Of a stretch of DNA of 64,000 nt, positions 11,518 through 22,599 are shown one piece after another (the first letter of the stretch is position 1; every line of letters starts with the position of its first letter). Source of the stretch: MFD04580-c1 sp963702995. GTDB taxonomy: Bacteria; Planctomycetota; Phycisphaerae; Tepidisphaerales; Tepidisphaeraceae. A program made the translations under genes and the position numbers. The notes under the pieces were generated by a model. That model was not told the origin of the DNA, ran no database searches, and worked only from the letters and a program-made list of their open reading frames with translations. Location: positions 3,658,001 through 3,722,000 of the forward strand of contig OY969783.1 of NCBI GenBank assembly GCA_963702995.1, read 5' to 3'.

Positions 11518-12291
11518 ACGAGAAGAAGCACAACGTCCTGATCACCGGCGGCGGCAGCGGCCTGGGTCGCGGGTTGAGCGTCCGCCTCGCCCGCCAGGGG
11601 CACACCGTCCACGTGACTGACATTCACCTGGAGAGCGCGACCGAAACCGTCGCCGAGATCGCGGCGGCCGGTGGCTCGGCCGCGGCGCACTGCGCTCGAC
11701 GTCACCCGCGATGCCGACGTCGCCGCGCTCATCGCCCGCCTGGGCGAGGGGCGGGCGATCGACGTCCTGATCAACAACGCGGGCGTGCAGCATGTGGCGC
11801 GGCTGGACGAATTCCCCATCGACCGATGGGATCTACTGATGGACGTGATGCTGCGCGGCGCGTTCCTGATGACCCGCGCCCTGCTCCCCGGCATGCGCGC
11901 GGGCGGGTTTGGTCGGGTCATTCATATCGGATCCATCCACTCGCTGATCGCGTCGCCTTACAAGTCCGCCTACGTCGCGGCCAAGCACGCGCTGATCGGC
12001 TTCTCAAAAGCCGTCGCGCTGGAGACGGCCGATGTGGAGATCACCAGCAACACCATCTGCCCCGCCTACATCCGCACGCCGCTGGTCGATGCGCAGATCC
12101 GGGAGCAGGCGCGGACGCATCAGATCTCCGAAGAACAGGTCATCCAGAAGATCATGCTCGAGCCGATGCCGAAGAAGGCCTTCATCACGATCGAAGAGAT
12201 CGCGGCCGCCGTGGAGTTCCTCATCTCCCCCCTGGCGCGCAACATCACCGGGCAGACGATCACCATCGACGGCGGCTGGACCGCCCGCTGA
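11514..12291 (+). CDS. 3-hydroxybutyrate dehydrogenase-like SDR, frameshifted at about 11691
   Basis: Cytoplasmic short-chain dehydrogenase that most likely oxidises D-3-hydroxybutyrate to acetoacetate. The cofactor loop is ITGGGSGLGRG, then NNAGVQHVA, a catalytic serine in HIGSIHSLIA and the YxxxK pair in SAYVAAKHALIG. The substrate-loop stretch TICPAYIRTPLVDAQI is typical of BdhA. An extra T at about 11691, after GGSAAAH, throws the frame; the rest (ALDVTRDADVAAL onward) is in the next frame. Without correction the first frame would fuse artificially to the following permease, giving 731 residues. The ATG overlaps the stop of the synthetase (ATGA), so the two are translationally coupled. 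Confidence 0.88.
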
Positions 12292-12317
12292 CGGCCGCTC
12301 GACGCCCACGGGAGCCT

Positions 12318-13709
12318 ATGAGCCTTCTCGCCGTGATCGCCGCCCTCGCCCTGCTGATGTTCGTCGCCTACCGCGGCATGAGCGTGATCCTGTTCGCGCC
12401 CCTATGCGCACTGCTGGCCGTGCTGCTGACCGCGCCGTCGCAGGTCCTGCCGATGTTCAGCGACGTCTTCATGGAAAAGATGGCCGGCTTCCTGAAGCTC
12501 TATTTCCCCGTCTTTATGCTGGGGGCGCTCTTCGGGAAGGTGATCGAACTGGCGGGGTTCTCCAAGTCGATCGTGGCGGCCGTCGGCGGCGTGCTCGATC
12601 GCAGGCGAGCGGTCCTTCCCATCGTGCTGGTCTGTGCGCTGCTGACTTACGGCGGCGTCTCGCTGTTCGTCGTCGTCTTCGCGGTCTACCCGTTCGCCGC
12701 CGAACTGTTCCGCCAGAACGACATCCCCAAGCGGCTCATCCCCGGGACGCTGGCGCTGGGGTCGTTCACCTTTACCATGGATGCCCTGCCGGGCACGCCG
12801 CAGATCCAGAACATCATCCCGACCACCTACTTCAAGACCGACAGTTGGGCGGCGCCGGAACTGGGGATTCTGGGCGCGGCGTTCATCCTGACCCTCGGGC
12901 TCGTTTACCTCACCTGGCGCTGCCGACAGGCGGCCGCCGCCGGCGAGGGGTACGGCAGCGGGCATCTCAACGAGCCTGCCCCGTTTGCTCATCATCGCCT
13001 GCCGAACGCGTGGCTCGCGGTCGCGCCGCTGGTCATCGTCGCGATCCTCAACAAGGTCTTCGCGGCCGCCATTCCGCACGCATTCGGGCCCACGGTAGCA
13101 ATCGGCCTTCCGGGGCACGAGATCACGATCGACGTAACGAAAATGGCCGGCGTCTGGGCGGTTGAAGGGGCGCTGTCGGTCGGGATCCTCTTTGTGACCG
13201 TCTGCGCGATCAGGCGGGTCGGCGGCCGGTTCGCCGACGAGTCGAAGGTCGCCATCGCCGGGTCGCTCATGGCGTCGATGAACACGGCTTCGGAGTACGG
13301 CTTTGGCGGCGTCATCGCCGCCCTGCCGGGGTTCGTCGCTGTATCGAGCGCCCTGCGACGAATCCCCAACCCACTGCTCAACGAAGCGATCACCGTTACC
13401 ACGCTCGCCGGGATTACCGGCTCCGCCTCAGGCGGCTTGAGCATCGCCCTTGCGGCGATGGCTGGGACGTTCATTGAGGGGGCGAACGCGGCCCACATCC
13501 CTCCCGCCGTGCTCCACCGCGTTGCCGCGATGGCCAGCGGCGGGATGGACACGCTCCCCCACAACGGCGCGGTCATCACGCTGCTCGCCGTGACGGGGCT
13601 GACGCACCGGGCGTCCTATCGCGACATCTTCGCCATGACGCTCATCAAGACGGCGGCCGTCTTCGCGGTGATCGGCGTCTACTACCTGACGGCGGGGCGA
13701 GTCGTCTGA
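12318..13709 (+). CDS. GntP family permease, probable 3-hydroxybutyrate importer
   Basis: Inner-membrane proton or sodium symporter of the GntP family, 463 residues with about 12 to 14 hydrophobic segments. Family features include MSLLAVIAALALLMFVAYRG at the start, FTMDALPGTPQIQNIIPTTY, TASEYGFGGVIAALPGF and GGMDTLPHNGAVITLL. The start is ATG 12318, 26 bp after the dehydrogenase stop and preceded by GGGAG. GntP members transport gluconate-type acids; those coupled to 3-hydroxybutyrate dehydrogenase genes are annotated as D-3-hydroxybutyrate permeases, which fits this operon. Substrate is therefore inferred from context. Confidence 0.88.
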   Translation: MSLLAVIAALALLMFVAYRGMSVILFAPLCALLAVLLTAPSQVLPMFSDVFMEKMAGFLKLYFPVFMLGALFGKVIELAGFSKSIVAAVGGVLDRRRAVLPIVLVCALLTYGGVSLFVVVFAVYPFAAELFRQNDIPKRLIPGTLALGSFTFTMDALPGTPQIQNIIPTTYFKTDSWAAPELGILGAAFILTLGLVYLTWRCRQAAAAGEGYGSGHLNEPAPFAHHRLPNAWLAVAPLVIVAILNKVFAAAIPHAFGPTVAIGLPGHEITIDVTKMAGVWAVEGALSVGILFVTVCAIRRVGGRFADESKVAIAGSLMASMNTASEYGFGGVIAALPGFVAVSSALRRIPNPLLNEAITVTTLAGITGSASGGLSIALAAMAGTFIEGANAAHIPPAVLHRVAAMASGGMDTLPHNGAVITLLAVTGLTHRASYRDIFAMTLIKTAAVFAVIGVYYLTAGRVV

Positions 13710-13730
13710 CGCGCCGAGTGCCGGCCCGAG

Positions 13731-16700
13731 TCACTTCGCCGTTGACAGCAGATAGCTGATCAGATCGTCAAAATCAGCCGGCTTCAGCGCATCGCCGAAA
13801 TTGCTGGGCATGAGCGACAGATTCGACTGCACCGCACGCTTCACCGTCGAACGCGCGATCGTCACGTCTTTTCCGCTCGAATCGGCGATGGTGATGCTGT
13901 CCCCCTCTTCCCGCCGCGGAATGCCGGCCAGGACGTCGCCGTTGTCGAGGGTGTACGTGCTGTAACGGAACGCCGCATCAACGTTGCGGCTGGGGTCTAA
14001 GATGTCTTCCGCCAGGCGCGCCACGCCCCGCGCGCCGATCCCATCCAGTTGCGGCCCCACGTGCGCGCCAACCCCGCCAACGCTGTGGCACGCCGCGCAC
14101 GCCTGCTGAAATACCTTCTGACCCCTTTCTGGGGAGGCGTGCGAGCGGTCGAAGGCTTTCACGCGGGAGTCGATCAGCGATTGGATCGCCTGGTCGGGGG
14201 GCGGGAGGTTCGCGGTGAGCTTGGCGGCGCGGGCGTCGAGGTCGGCGGGGTGGGAGAGTTCGAGCCGCTCGCGGACGTTGACGTCCTGGAGCAGACGGGC
14301 CGAGGCCTTGCCGGCCGCCACCGCCGCCAGCAAGGCCTCCGCGCCGCCAGGGGTCGTCGCGACGCCGCGGGCGAGGGAGAGTTGCAGCTTCCGGGCGCGG
14401 TCCGCATCGCTTCAATGAACGCGGCCGCCGTCTCCGGCGAGCCATCCTGCTGCAGTACCCCGGAAACCGCGTCGCGCAGCGCATCGGGCGCCGTCGAATC
14501 GATCAGGATCGCCGCCATCCGCTTGTTGTGCGCCAGGGGGCTGGCGCCCAGCTCCGGCAGCGCCTTGGCGGCGGCGACGCGCGACTCCACGTCCGCCGTC
14601 TTGTTCGTCAGCACCTCGGCGACCTGGCTCTCCACCTCCGTCATGCGAAGCGCCGCGGCCATGGTGATCGCCGTTCGCAGCCGGTGGCTCTCGGCGGCCG
14701 CCGGGACCCGGACGACCGCCGGCTCAAATCGGCCGAAGGCGAGCCAGGCGTACGCCGTCCGCGAGTCACCGTCCGTCGCCTCAATGTACGCGCTGCGGCC
14801 GACGTACTTCCCCAGCTCCCACGTCTGCTTCTGGGCCACGTCGTTTCGCGGTGGGAACGCTTCAGCCAACACCTCATTCGTATCCACGGCACGAAGGCGG
14901 ATGACATTCTTATCCCCCGGCTTTTTCTGCGACGGCGGGCCGTTGTGCCCGGCGATGAAGAACGAAAGCGAGGCCGGCACGGCAAACGCCTTCGACCGGA
15001 TGACCCCGGTATTGGTCTCCCCAAGCGGTAAGGAAGAGATGAACGGGGCCGTCACGTTGTCCACGCTGCGCCGGTCCTGGACCTCCCAGATCTCCTTCTC
15101 CGGCGACGCGCCCGTCAGCGAGAATCGGCCCAGCCGCCGAACGCCTCGCCAGGGGTGGCGAAGAGCCGCCGCGCCAGTGCCCGGCCCCATTCCTGCGTCG
15201 ATGCCGGGAGCGCCCCCTTCCGCTGGGCGACGCCCTCCTGCAGTGCGATGAATAGCGCCACCTGGGCCGCTTCGTCATCGGCGAGCTTTGCCGGGACCAC
15301 TTTTGTCAGCTCGTCGGCATCGGTGTCGGTCCCATAGCGTCCGACATGGCGGAACGCCTCGACAAGCGAATGGGTGTCGGCCGTGGCCTTGCCGATCTGG
15401 CTGACGGCCAGCTTCGTCGAGCCAATGGACGTCGCCCCGGCCGCCACGTCGATAAGGGCCTGGGTGTCCTGATCGGTCGAACCGGCCAGGGGGAGCTGAG
15501 CCGCGACCTTTTCATCGTTAAGCTGATTGCGGAGGGCGATCCGGAGCGTATGGACGAGATGCTTGTCGGCGGCCGGCGCCTTGGCGCGGGCGTCGAGCAG
15601 CGGCCGAACGTTGTCGATCCGTGGATGCTGGCCGATCGCATCGGCCGCACAGCGCCGGACCATTGCGTCGGAGTCCTTCAGGCGGCAGATCGCGAGCGTT
15701 CGCCGCGGCTCCGACCAGGCCGGCGTCTCGGCCAAGACGCGCATACAGTGAACGCGGACCATGGCGCTGGCGTCGGCGGCGAGCTTTGTCAGCAGTTCCT
15801 CGTCCAGCCCCCCGGTTCGATGCAGCACCCACATCCCGTGCGATTTGAGGGCAGGCGGCGCATCGGCGGCCGCCAGGGATGATTTCACCAGCGGGGCCAG
15901 ATCGGCCCGGCAATCGGCGATGTAGTTCATCGCCAGCATGCGGACGGCGAAGTTCGGGTCGGAAAGCCGTTGCACCAGCTCAGCCGGCTCGGCCCGCGTC
16001 AGGTCGAACGGGCGCGATGGGGGCGGCGCAACGTCCTTCCCGGTGTAGACAATCCGCCAGATGCGCCCGCGCTCCTTGTCGCGGCCGGGGTGGCGCAGGT
16101 CCACCTCGTAGTGCCCGATGATCCGGTTGTAAAAGTCGGCCACATAGATCGCGCCGTCCGGCCCCAGCTTCATGCAGACGGGGCGGAACCAGGGGTCGTC
16201 GCTGGTGAGGAAATCCGGCGCGTCGTCGGCGTGGAACGCCGACCCGCGCGGGGTAAGCTGGGCGCGGTTGATCTTGTTTGTCACCACGTTCCCCACCAGC
16301 ATCATGCTCTGATATTCGGCGGGGAAGTTGGGGGCGACATAGTCCAGCAACCCGGCGATCGCGCTCGAGCCGTACATGTGGTCCGAGATGTCCGGCCCGA
16401 ACCCCAGCCCGTCGTGCGGGCGGCCGAAGCTCGGGTAATACGCCCCCCGCAGCGTGAGCAGGATCGGCATTGTCTCGCAGTCGCTCGTGTAGAGGTTCCC
16501 CAGCGGGTCAAAGCACATTCCGAACGGGTTTACCTGCCCGAACGTGTTGACCTCCAGGTGCGAGCCATCGGGCCGAAACCGGTACGTGTGGCCCGAAGCC
16601 ATGTGGATGGATGAACCGTCCGCCCCGTGAAGCGTCGAGTCATTCCGAAAACCGTGAACCGCGTAGATCTTTCCGTCGAACCCCTCGTTGAACGACCCGG

Positions 16701-17240
16701 TCATGCCATGCGTGTCGTCGTGGGCCTGCCCGGTGACGAGGAGCTTTCGATCGTCCGCCTTCCCAGCGTTGTGCGTATCGGTCAGCCGCCAGATTCCCGG
16801 GATGGAGTAAACGATGGCGCTGTCGTGGCCGGCCGCGTCCCGGCGCGGCAGGACGCCGATCGGGATGTTCAGGTTATCAGCAAACGTGGTGATCGAACGC
16901 GCCGGGCCGTCCGGAGCAAAATCGGAGAGGATCTTCACCGTGTCGCGCGTCGGCGCGCCCTCCGCCGCGGGGAAAGGGTATTCGACCGTATCGGTAACCC
17001 AGAGGCGGCCCTTGTCGTCGAACGCAATATTGATCGGCTTGTGAATCCGCGGCTCGGATGCCACGAGCTGCGCCTCGAAACCTGGCGGCAGATGGAACAC
17101 CCGCGCCTCGTCGGCCGCTTCCCGAGGGCCCTGCGGTGCCACTGGCTCCGCCCCCTGGGCGACTGGCGACACGACCGGGCGCCGACCCCCAGCCCAAGAA
17201 TGAACGCGGCCGCCGATGCCCATGTCGTCTTGAAACCCAT
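13731..17240 (-). CDS. Planctomycete-type membrane-bound dehydrogenase with C-terminal heme domain, three frameshifts
   Basis: Large exported protein of about 1165 residues. Parts in order: signal peptide MGFKTTWASAAAFILGLG from ATG 17240; a beta-propeller dehydrogenase domain with FHLPPGFEAQLVASEPRI and LWVTDTVEYPF; HEAT-like helical repeats in the middle; a C-terminal heme domain with CAACHS. This is the PVC-type dehydrogenase plus heme-binding architecture, thought to oxidise sugars or alcohols in the periplasm; substrate unknown. Single-base indels break it at about 17175, 15122 (missing T) and 14394 (missing C), each with the conserved protein continuing in another frame. A 20-bp repeat lies in the heme domain at 14109-14128. 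It is convergent with the GntP gene 21 bp away. Confidence 0.9.
14109..14128 (-). repeat. Exact copy of the AAAGGGGTCAGAAGGTATTT repeat inside coding sequence
   Basis: On the gene's strand this reads AAAGGGGTCAGAAGGTATTT, identical over 20 bases to the copy at 46096-46115 and to 20 bases of the copy at 38308-38328. Here it encodes the end of PERGQKVF just ahead of the heme motif CAACH. The codons AGG GGT CAG AAG GTA TTT use A or T in third position far more than the rest of the gene. Confidence 0.85.
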
Positions 17241-17438
17241 GCGATCCCTCGATCGTCCGATTTGTAATCTGCTGCGCGATCGCAGGGCTTTGTCGCCGGG
17301 CGACGCGCGGTGTGGCGAAGGGTGCGGGAAGTGCCGTAACGACGCCTTGCCTAGACGTCGCACCTCGCCCACGTCGGGATATACACGCGGAGTGCCCACG
17401 CGTGCGAACGGGTTCGAACGAAGTCGCCGCCTGGGCGT

Positions 17439-18263
17439 CTATTCGTAAGCGTTGAGATGGCGATGGAAATGCGCGTCGAGGCGGGTGACGTACTCGGCAT
17501 GGCCGTCAACATAGCTGGCGTTGCCGCGCCGATCGGCGTTGACAATTGTGGGTGTCGAGCCGCTCTTATCGGGGATTCCCGGCCGATCGTGGCGGATCGC
17601 GAGAAGATCGGACGTCGGGAATGCGGCCGCCGGCGTGGGCCAACAAAACCCCTTCGCGTCGCATTGCGGAGCGACCCAGCTTCCGTCATTGAGGGTCGCC
17701 TCGCTCTCCTCCACCAGGAGGATTTTCTCGGACGAGTTTCGGATGGTGGAAACCACGGGGCAAGCGGCCGCACTGCTCATCACCAGGTGATTCGCCGAAT
17801 AGCTGAAGGGATAGGGCCCGGTCAGCAAGGTCTCCCGATGCGTCGGGTCATCGGACGGACATAAGAAATATTCTTTGTGGAAACCCCCAAGATAGGGGGC
17901 GATGGAAGAAAGTGTCGGGTCCGGCGGCTGATAGCCGGGCCAGTAGGCCTGGTCCTGCCAGCGGACCCAATCTTCCGGCCGCTGATCGTCAAACCGGGCG
18001 TCGAAAGGGAAATGCTGGCGGTTCTCGCTTGAGTACGCTTGGAACGCCTGGCCGAGCGTGCGAAGGTTACTAAGGCATTTAATCTGATTCGCCTGCTCCC
18101 GGGCGCGGGAGAGCGACGGGAGCAGGATGCTTACCAGTAACGCGATAATCCCAATCACCACCAGGAGTTCGACCAGCGTAAACCCCGCGGCGCCTGCCCG
18201 CGTCGGCGCATGGTTGCGCCGATTCGCGCAACCGTCGAGGTTGAATCCAGCCTGATAAGACAT
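17439..18263 (-). CDS. Prepilin-like protein with N-terminal methylation motif
   Basis: A 274-residue pseudopilin-like protein. The processing motif GFTLVELLVVIGIIALLVS starts near residue 27, after a basic leader, and predicts cleavage after the glycine and methylation of the phenylalanine. The C-terminal domain carries IRHDRPG and GNASYVDGHAEYVTRL, the H...DGH layout common in planctomycete families of this type. Such proteins are abundant in planctomycetes and probably form or decorate type II/IV pilus-like assemblies; their role is unknown. The start at 18263 is weakly supported, and a start closer to the leader is possible. Confidence 0.85.
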   Translation of the reverse strand: MSYQAGFNLDGCANRRNHAPTRAGAAGFTLVELLVVIGIIALLVSILLPSLSRAREQANQIKCLSNLRTLGQAFQAYSSENRQHFPFDARFDDQRPEDWVRWQDQAYWPGYQPPDPTLSSIAPYLGGFHKEYFLCPSDDPTHRETLLTGPYPFSYSANHLVMSSAAACPVVSTIRNSSEKILLVEESEATLNDGSWVAPQCDAKGFCWPTPAAAFPTSDLLAIRHDRPGIPDKSGSTPTIVNADRRGNASYVDGHAEYVTRLDAHFHRHLNAYE

Positions 18264-18459
18264 ACGAAAGGTACTTCGCAGGGGCCGGAGCGGCCCCTTC
18301 CCTGTCAGACAGTTGTTGCTTGAATCGCCGCCGGAGTCAAATCAAATCGCGGCCTTGCAGGGCCTGCTTCACCCCCTCGTACTGCATCCCATGTCGCCGC
18401 CCTCCTGACATTACCGGACGATGATCGGACGGCGGAGAAACGCGGGGGTCCGACCATCA

Positions 18460-18817
18460 TCCGTCCTTCGCCGACGAGCTGATCAGGTCGGCCGGCGACG
18501 TGGCCGTCGGACCTGGCCCCCGAAAACGCGGCGCTGGAGCGATGGCTTGAAGGGATGATCGCCGTCGGCCGCAAGCCACATTTGGCGCTGGGGCTTCACA
18601 ACGACGGAAACGGGACGCTGCACGCCTCCGCGACGGCGACGCTGTCGGCTGCCCAGAAGGCCCGCTACCTCAATCGAATGACGACGCTCGAGCACCTGCA
18701 TTCAACTGCAAATGGGCCGCCGGCCCGGACGACTATGCCGCCGGCCGCCATTGGGAAGAATACGGGTCGAAGCGAGCGGATGTCCTGGCGGAGTATTTAG
18801 ACATCGTGTGGCCGTGA
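18460..18817 (+). pseudogene. Remnant of a hydrolase-like gene (possibly M14 peptidase-like)
   Basis: Two overlapping coding fragments survive in different frames. The first reads TWPSDLAPENAALERWLEG and then LALGLHNDGNGTLHAS up to about 18710; the second gives DDYAAGRHWEEYGSKRADVL and ends in a TGA at 18815-18817. Together they look like the C-terminal part of a secreted hydrolase; the HNDG stretch recalls M14-like carboxypeptidase proteins, but I am not certain. No N-terminal part or start is visible. It is either a decayed gene or a fragment hit by several indels. Confidence 0.4.
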
Positions 18818-18879
18818 GGAGCCGCATGGAGTCGCTTCGACGCGATCTATATGCGCCGTGGCGGACCGCGGTGCGCTGC

Positions 18880-19757
18880 CTATGGAAGGAGCTTCTCCGC
18901 CATCCGGTCGGCCATCCGGCGGCCCAGCTCGAGGGTGCCGGCGGTCCCGAAGTGGACGTGGTCCTTCGGGTATCGCGTGTTCGCGTCATCGGCCCGCTGG
19001 CTCAGGTCGTCGGTTTCGACGACGAACGCCCCCTTCATGGCCAGCGGCGAGCCGGAGCCCTCGTCCACGTCCTTCTCGCCCTGGCGGACCAGGTCGCGAT
19101 TCGCGCCGGCGTTGGGCGGCGGCATGACATAGCCGTAAACGAACAGGAGGCCCGGCGCATGAAACTGCTGGCGGACGCGGGCGATGAACGCCCCGAGGTT
19201 CTTCCCGTATGCGGCCGCCGCCTCGGGCGACTTGGTGTCCGCCTCTCCCTGCTGCCAGATCATGCCTCGAAGCGTCGGCTCAAACCCCTGCTCGCGCAGC
19301 CCTTTAAGCCCGGCATCGACCGTCTCGACGAAGATCTTGAACTGCGGGCCGAAGTGCTCGGCGTCGGACGCGTCCTTGCCCGGGGCCAGTCTGCCACGAG
19401 GCTCGAACCGCTGTGGGCATGCTTGATCAGGGCGATCGGGCGGCCCGGCATCCGTTCCTGGAGCCGGTTGCCAAACCCCAGTTCCGGCCCAAACCGGTCG
19501 GGCGACTCCGACGCCTGGCGCAGCGGCATCCACGTATTCGCCTCCGCGCCGCTATTGAGGTGAGGCTTGCCGGAATGAAACAGCATCACGTGCGCGTCGG
19601 GGGCGACGCCGGGCGCGAGGTTCGCCATGTACCCCTGGCCGGTCGCGTTGGACTGGCCGCCGATGAGGAAAACATCGATCGGCTTTGCCGGACCGGCGGC
19701 GGCCGCGACCGCGGACAGGGGCAGAAGCAGCAGGAACGCTTGGAGCACGCGGGCCAT
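18880..19757 (-). CDS. Secreted SASA-domain carbohydrate esterase, frameshifted near 19385
   Basis: Predicted extracytoplasmic sialate O-acetylesterase-type enzyme that removes acetyl groups from carbohydrate. ATG 19757 is preceded by GGAGG and starts a signal peptide (MARVLQAFLLLLPLSAVAAA). The SGNH-like blocks are FLIGGQSNATGQG (nucleophile serine), GRPIALIKHAHSGSSL, GMIWQQGEADT and DHVHFGTAGTLELGRRM (histidine). After SSLVADW one base is missing in the CCCC/GGG region at about 19381-19386; APGKDASDAEHFGPQFKIF follows in the next frame. With the correction the protein is about 290 residues, normal for the family. It fits the pectin and plant-polysaccharide enzymes further right. Confidence 0.85.
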
Positions 19758-19914
19758 ACACTCCTCCGATTCATGGGACTGAACCAAATCTGCGACAGAG
19801 GATATGACGCACGCCCCGGTCGGTACAATGCCCGCCGTCCCTGGCGAGCGGCCGGCCACGCGAAAGATCTTGCCCGCCCGCCCGGTCCAGCCTCTCTCTC
19901 GCCGGAGCCCCTCC

Positions 19915-20385
19915 ATGGATGCGACGATTCACTTCACCCTGAACGGCAAGGCGCAAACGCTGTCGAGCGACCCGGAACGCCCCCTGCTCGACGTGCTTCG
20001 TGAAGACCTCAAACTGACCGGCGCCAAGTACGGCTGTGGCGAGCGAGAGTGCGGCGCCTGCTCCGTCCTGGTTGACGGCAAACGCGTCTTCTCCTGTTCC
20101 ACCCCGGTTGCCAAGGTGGCCGGAAAGATGGTGCTGACGGTCGAGGGGCTCGCCACGGGTGACACGCTGCACCCGGTGCAGGAAGCGTTCCTGAATGAAG
20201 GGGCGATGCAGTGCGGCTACTGCACGGCCGGCATGATCATGACCGCCGTCGCCCTCGTCGGCGACAAACCGGGCCTCTCCGACGCCGAGATCGTCGAAGG
20301 CATGAACCGAAATGTCTGTCGTTGCGGGGGCTACGTTCAGATCCTACAGGCTGTGCGCCGCTGCGCCGGCCGCGGAGCGAGGTAA
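19915..20385 (+). CDS. Molybdenum hydroxylase [2Fe-2S] small subunit
   Basis: Electron-transfer subunit of a xanthine-oxidase-family molybdenum hydroxylase, 156 residues. The plant-type [2Fe-2S] cluster is held by GCGERECGACSVLVDG and a later cysteine in VFSCSTPV; the second cluster uses CGYCTAGMIM and NVCRCGGY. ATG 19915 gives the standard start MDATIHFTLNGK; the upstream extension has no family character. The large subunit begins 4 bp after its stop, so the two form an operon. The closest type is the isoquinoline 1-oxidoreductase/aldehyde dehydrogenase group, with no separate FAD subunit visible nearby. Confidence 0.9.
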   Translation: MDATIHFTLNGKAQTLSSDPERPLLDVLREDLKLTGAKYGCGERECGACSVLVDGKRVFSCSTPVAKVAGKMVLTVEGLATGDTLHPVQEAFLNEGAMQCGYCTAGMIMTAVALVGDKPGLSDAEIVEGMNRNVCRCGGYVQILQAVRRCAGRGAR

Positions 20386-20389
20386 CCCG

Positions 20390-22599
20390 ATGGCGACCCA
20401 CCTCAAGAAACTGCGAACGAGCGGCCGAACGACTGACGGCCTGGCGATTGCCGATGGCCCCGCCCTCGCCGCGCCCTCCCGCCGCGACGCGTTGCGGGTG
20501 CTCGGCGCGGGCCTGCTGCTGGCGATGACCGCGTCGCCGGCAACTGCGCAGACCGCGCCCGGCGGCAACCGCGGCGGCCCCGGCGCCGCGCGAGGCGGCG
20601 GCCGCCGCGGGGGATCTGGCGGCCGCGGCGGCGGTGCCAAGACTGTCGCCGCCCGGCTGCATATCGGGCGCGACGGGGTCATCACCGTCATGACCAGCAA
20701 GGTCGAGTGCGGCCAAGGCTCCCGCGCCGAGCTGACCCAGGCGGCCGCCGAGGAACTACGCGTCGGCGCCGATCAGGTGCGCCTCATCATGGGCGACACC
20801 GGCCTGACCCCCGACGACGGCGGCACGGCCGGCAGCCAGTCCACGCCATCGTCCGTCCCGGCGATCCGCCGCGGATGTGCGGCCGCCCGAGGACTGCTGG
20901 TCTCCCTGGCCGCCGCGCGTTGGGGCGTCGAGGCCGCTACACTCGCGGTCAGCGGCGGCGAGGTGACCGACCCGGCGATGCGACGCACCCTGAGCTATGC
21001 CGACCTCGCGTCGGACGAGGCGGGCGTGAAGGCGTTCGAGGGGGCCATCCCGCAGGATGTCACGCTGACGCCGGTTGAAGCATGGAAGGTGATGGGGACG
21101 TCGGTCGAGCGCCCCAACGGCCGCGACATCGTCGTCGGCGCCCACCAATACCCCTCCGACATCACGCGGCCGGGGATGCTCTACGGCAAGGTGCTCCGCG
21201 CCCCGTCCTACGGCGCGACGCTGACCAGCATCGACCTCGCCCCGGCCAACGCGATGGCGGGCGTCTCGGCGATCCAGGACGGCACGTTCGTCGGCGTCGT
21301 TGCCTCGACAGCCTATCAGGCCGAAGAAGCCCTGGCGGCCATCGCCGACACGGCCAAGTGGCAGACGGCGCCCCACCCGCCGAGCAGCACGCTGTTCGAG
21401 CACCTCCGCCAGCACGCGCGGGGCGGTGTGCCGCAAAACCCCTTTGCCGCCGTCGTGGGCACGGCCGCCAAGTCGCTCCGGCAGGCGTACCACGTCGCGT
21501 ACGTCCAGCACTGCCCGATGGAGCCCCGCGCCGCGGTGGCCGAATGGGAGCAAAATAAGCTCACCGTCTGGACCGGCACGCAGCAACCTTCGGGCGTCAG
21601 AAGCGAGCTCTCGCGGGACCTGGGCGTGGCGGCCGATCAGGTCCGAGTCATCGTCCCCGACTTTGGCGGCGGGTTCGGCGGCAAGCACAGCGGCGAGGCC
21701 GCCGTCGAAGCCGCCCGCCTCGCCCGTGCGGCCAGGAAGCCCGTCAGCCTCCGCTGGACACGCGAAGAAGAACTCACCTGGGCCTACTTTCGACCGGCCG
21801 CCGTGATCGACGCCGAAGCCAGCCTGGATGACAAGGGGATGCTGACAAGTTGGTTCTTCGTCAACATCAACTCCGGCGGGAACGAGGTGCAATCCCCCTA
21901 CCGCATCGCAAAGAGCGAGGGGCGGTTCGTCGCCTCGGACCCGCCGCTGCGGCACGGGTCATACCGGGCGCTGGCGGTCACGGCCAACACCTTCGGCCGC
22001 GAGTGTTTCATGGACGAGATGGCGACGCTGGCCGGCCAGAGCCCGCTCGACTTCCGCCTGGCCCACTTGGATGCCGGCCGCCTCCTCGACGTTCTGGAGG
22101 CGGCCGCCAAACAGTTCGACTGGCCCGGGCGATCGAAGCGCCTGGAACCAAACACCGGCATCGGCCTGGCCTGCGGGACCGACAAGGGCTCTTTCGTCGC
22201 AACGTGTGCCCAGGTCGCCGTCAACCCAAAGGAGAACACCTTCCGAGTGACGCACGTCTGCCAGGCGTTCGAGTGCGGGAAGATCATCAACCCCGCCAAC
22301 CTGAAGCGCCAATGCACCGGCGCGATCGTCATGGGCCTGCGCCGGCGCTGCGGGAGGAGATGAAGTTCGAGAATGGTAAAATCCTCAACGCGTCGCTCCG
22401 CAAATACGCGGTGCCGCGTTTCGAGGACGTGCCCGAGATCGATATCCACCTGATCGACCGCCCGGACCTCCCCTCCGCCGGCGCAGGGGAGACGCCGATC
22501 ATCGGGATCGCGCCTGCCGTCGCCAATGCCCTCGCGGCCGCCGGGGTTGGCCGCAGTCGGCAGATGCCGCTGAAGATGGAGGCGGGGAAAAACGCGTGA
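20390..22599 (+). CDS. Molybdopterin-binding large subunit of molybdenum hydroxylase, frameshifted near 22341
   Basis: Catalytic subunit of about 735 residues carrying the molybdenum-cytosine-dinucleotide cofactor; partner of the preceding [2Fe-2S] protein. The N-terminus has a Tat-like leader (SRRDALRVLGAGLLLAM) and then a Gly/Arg-rich linker at about residues 60-85. Conserved parts are VECGQGSRAELTQAAAEEL, FGGGFGGKHSGEA and the C-terminal GAGETPIIGIAPAVANALAA with the catalytic Glu. At about 22341 one base is missing after GAIVMGL; REEMKFENGKILNASLRKYA continues in the next frame to 22599. It probably acts in or across the cytoplasmic membrane like IorB; substrate unknown. Confidence 0.88.
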
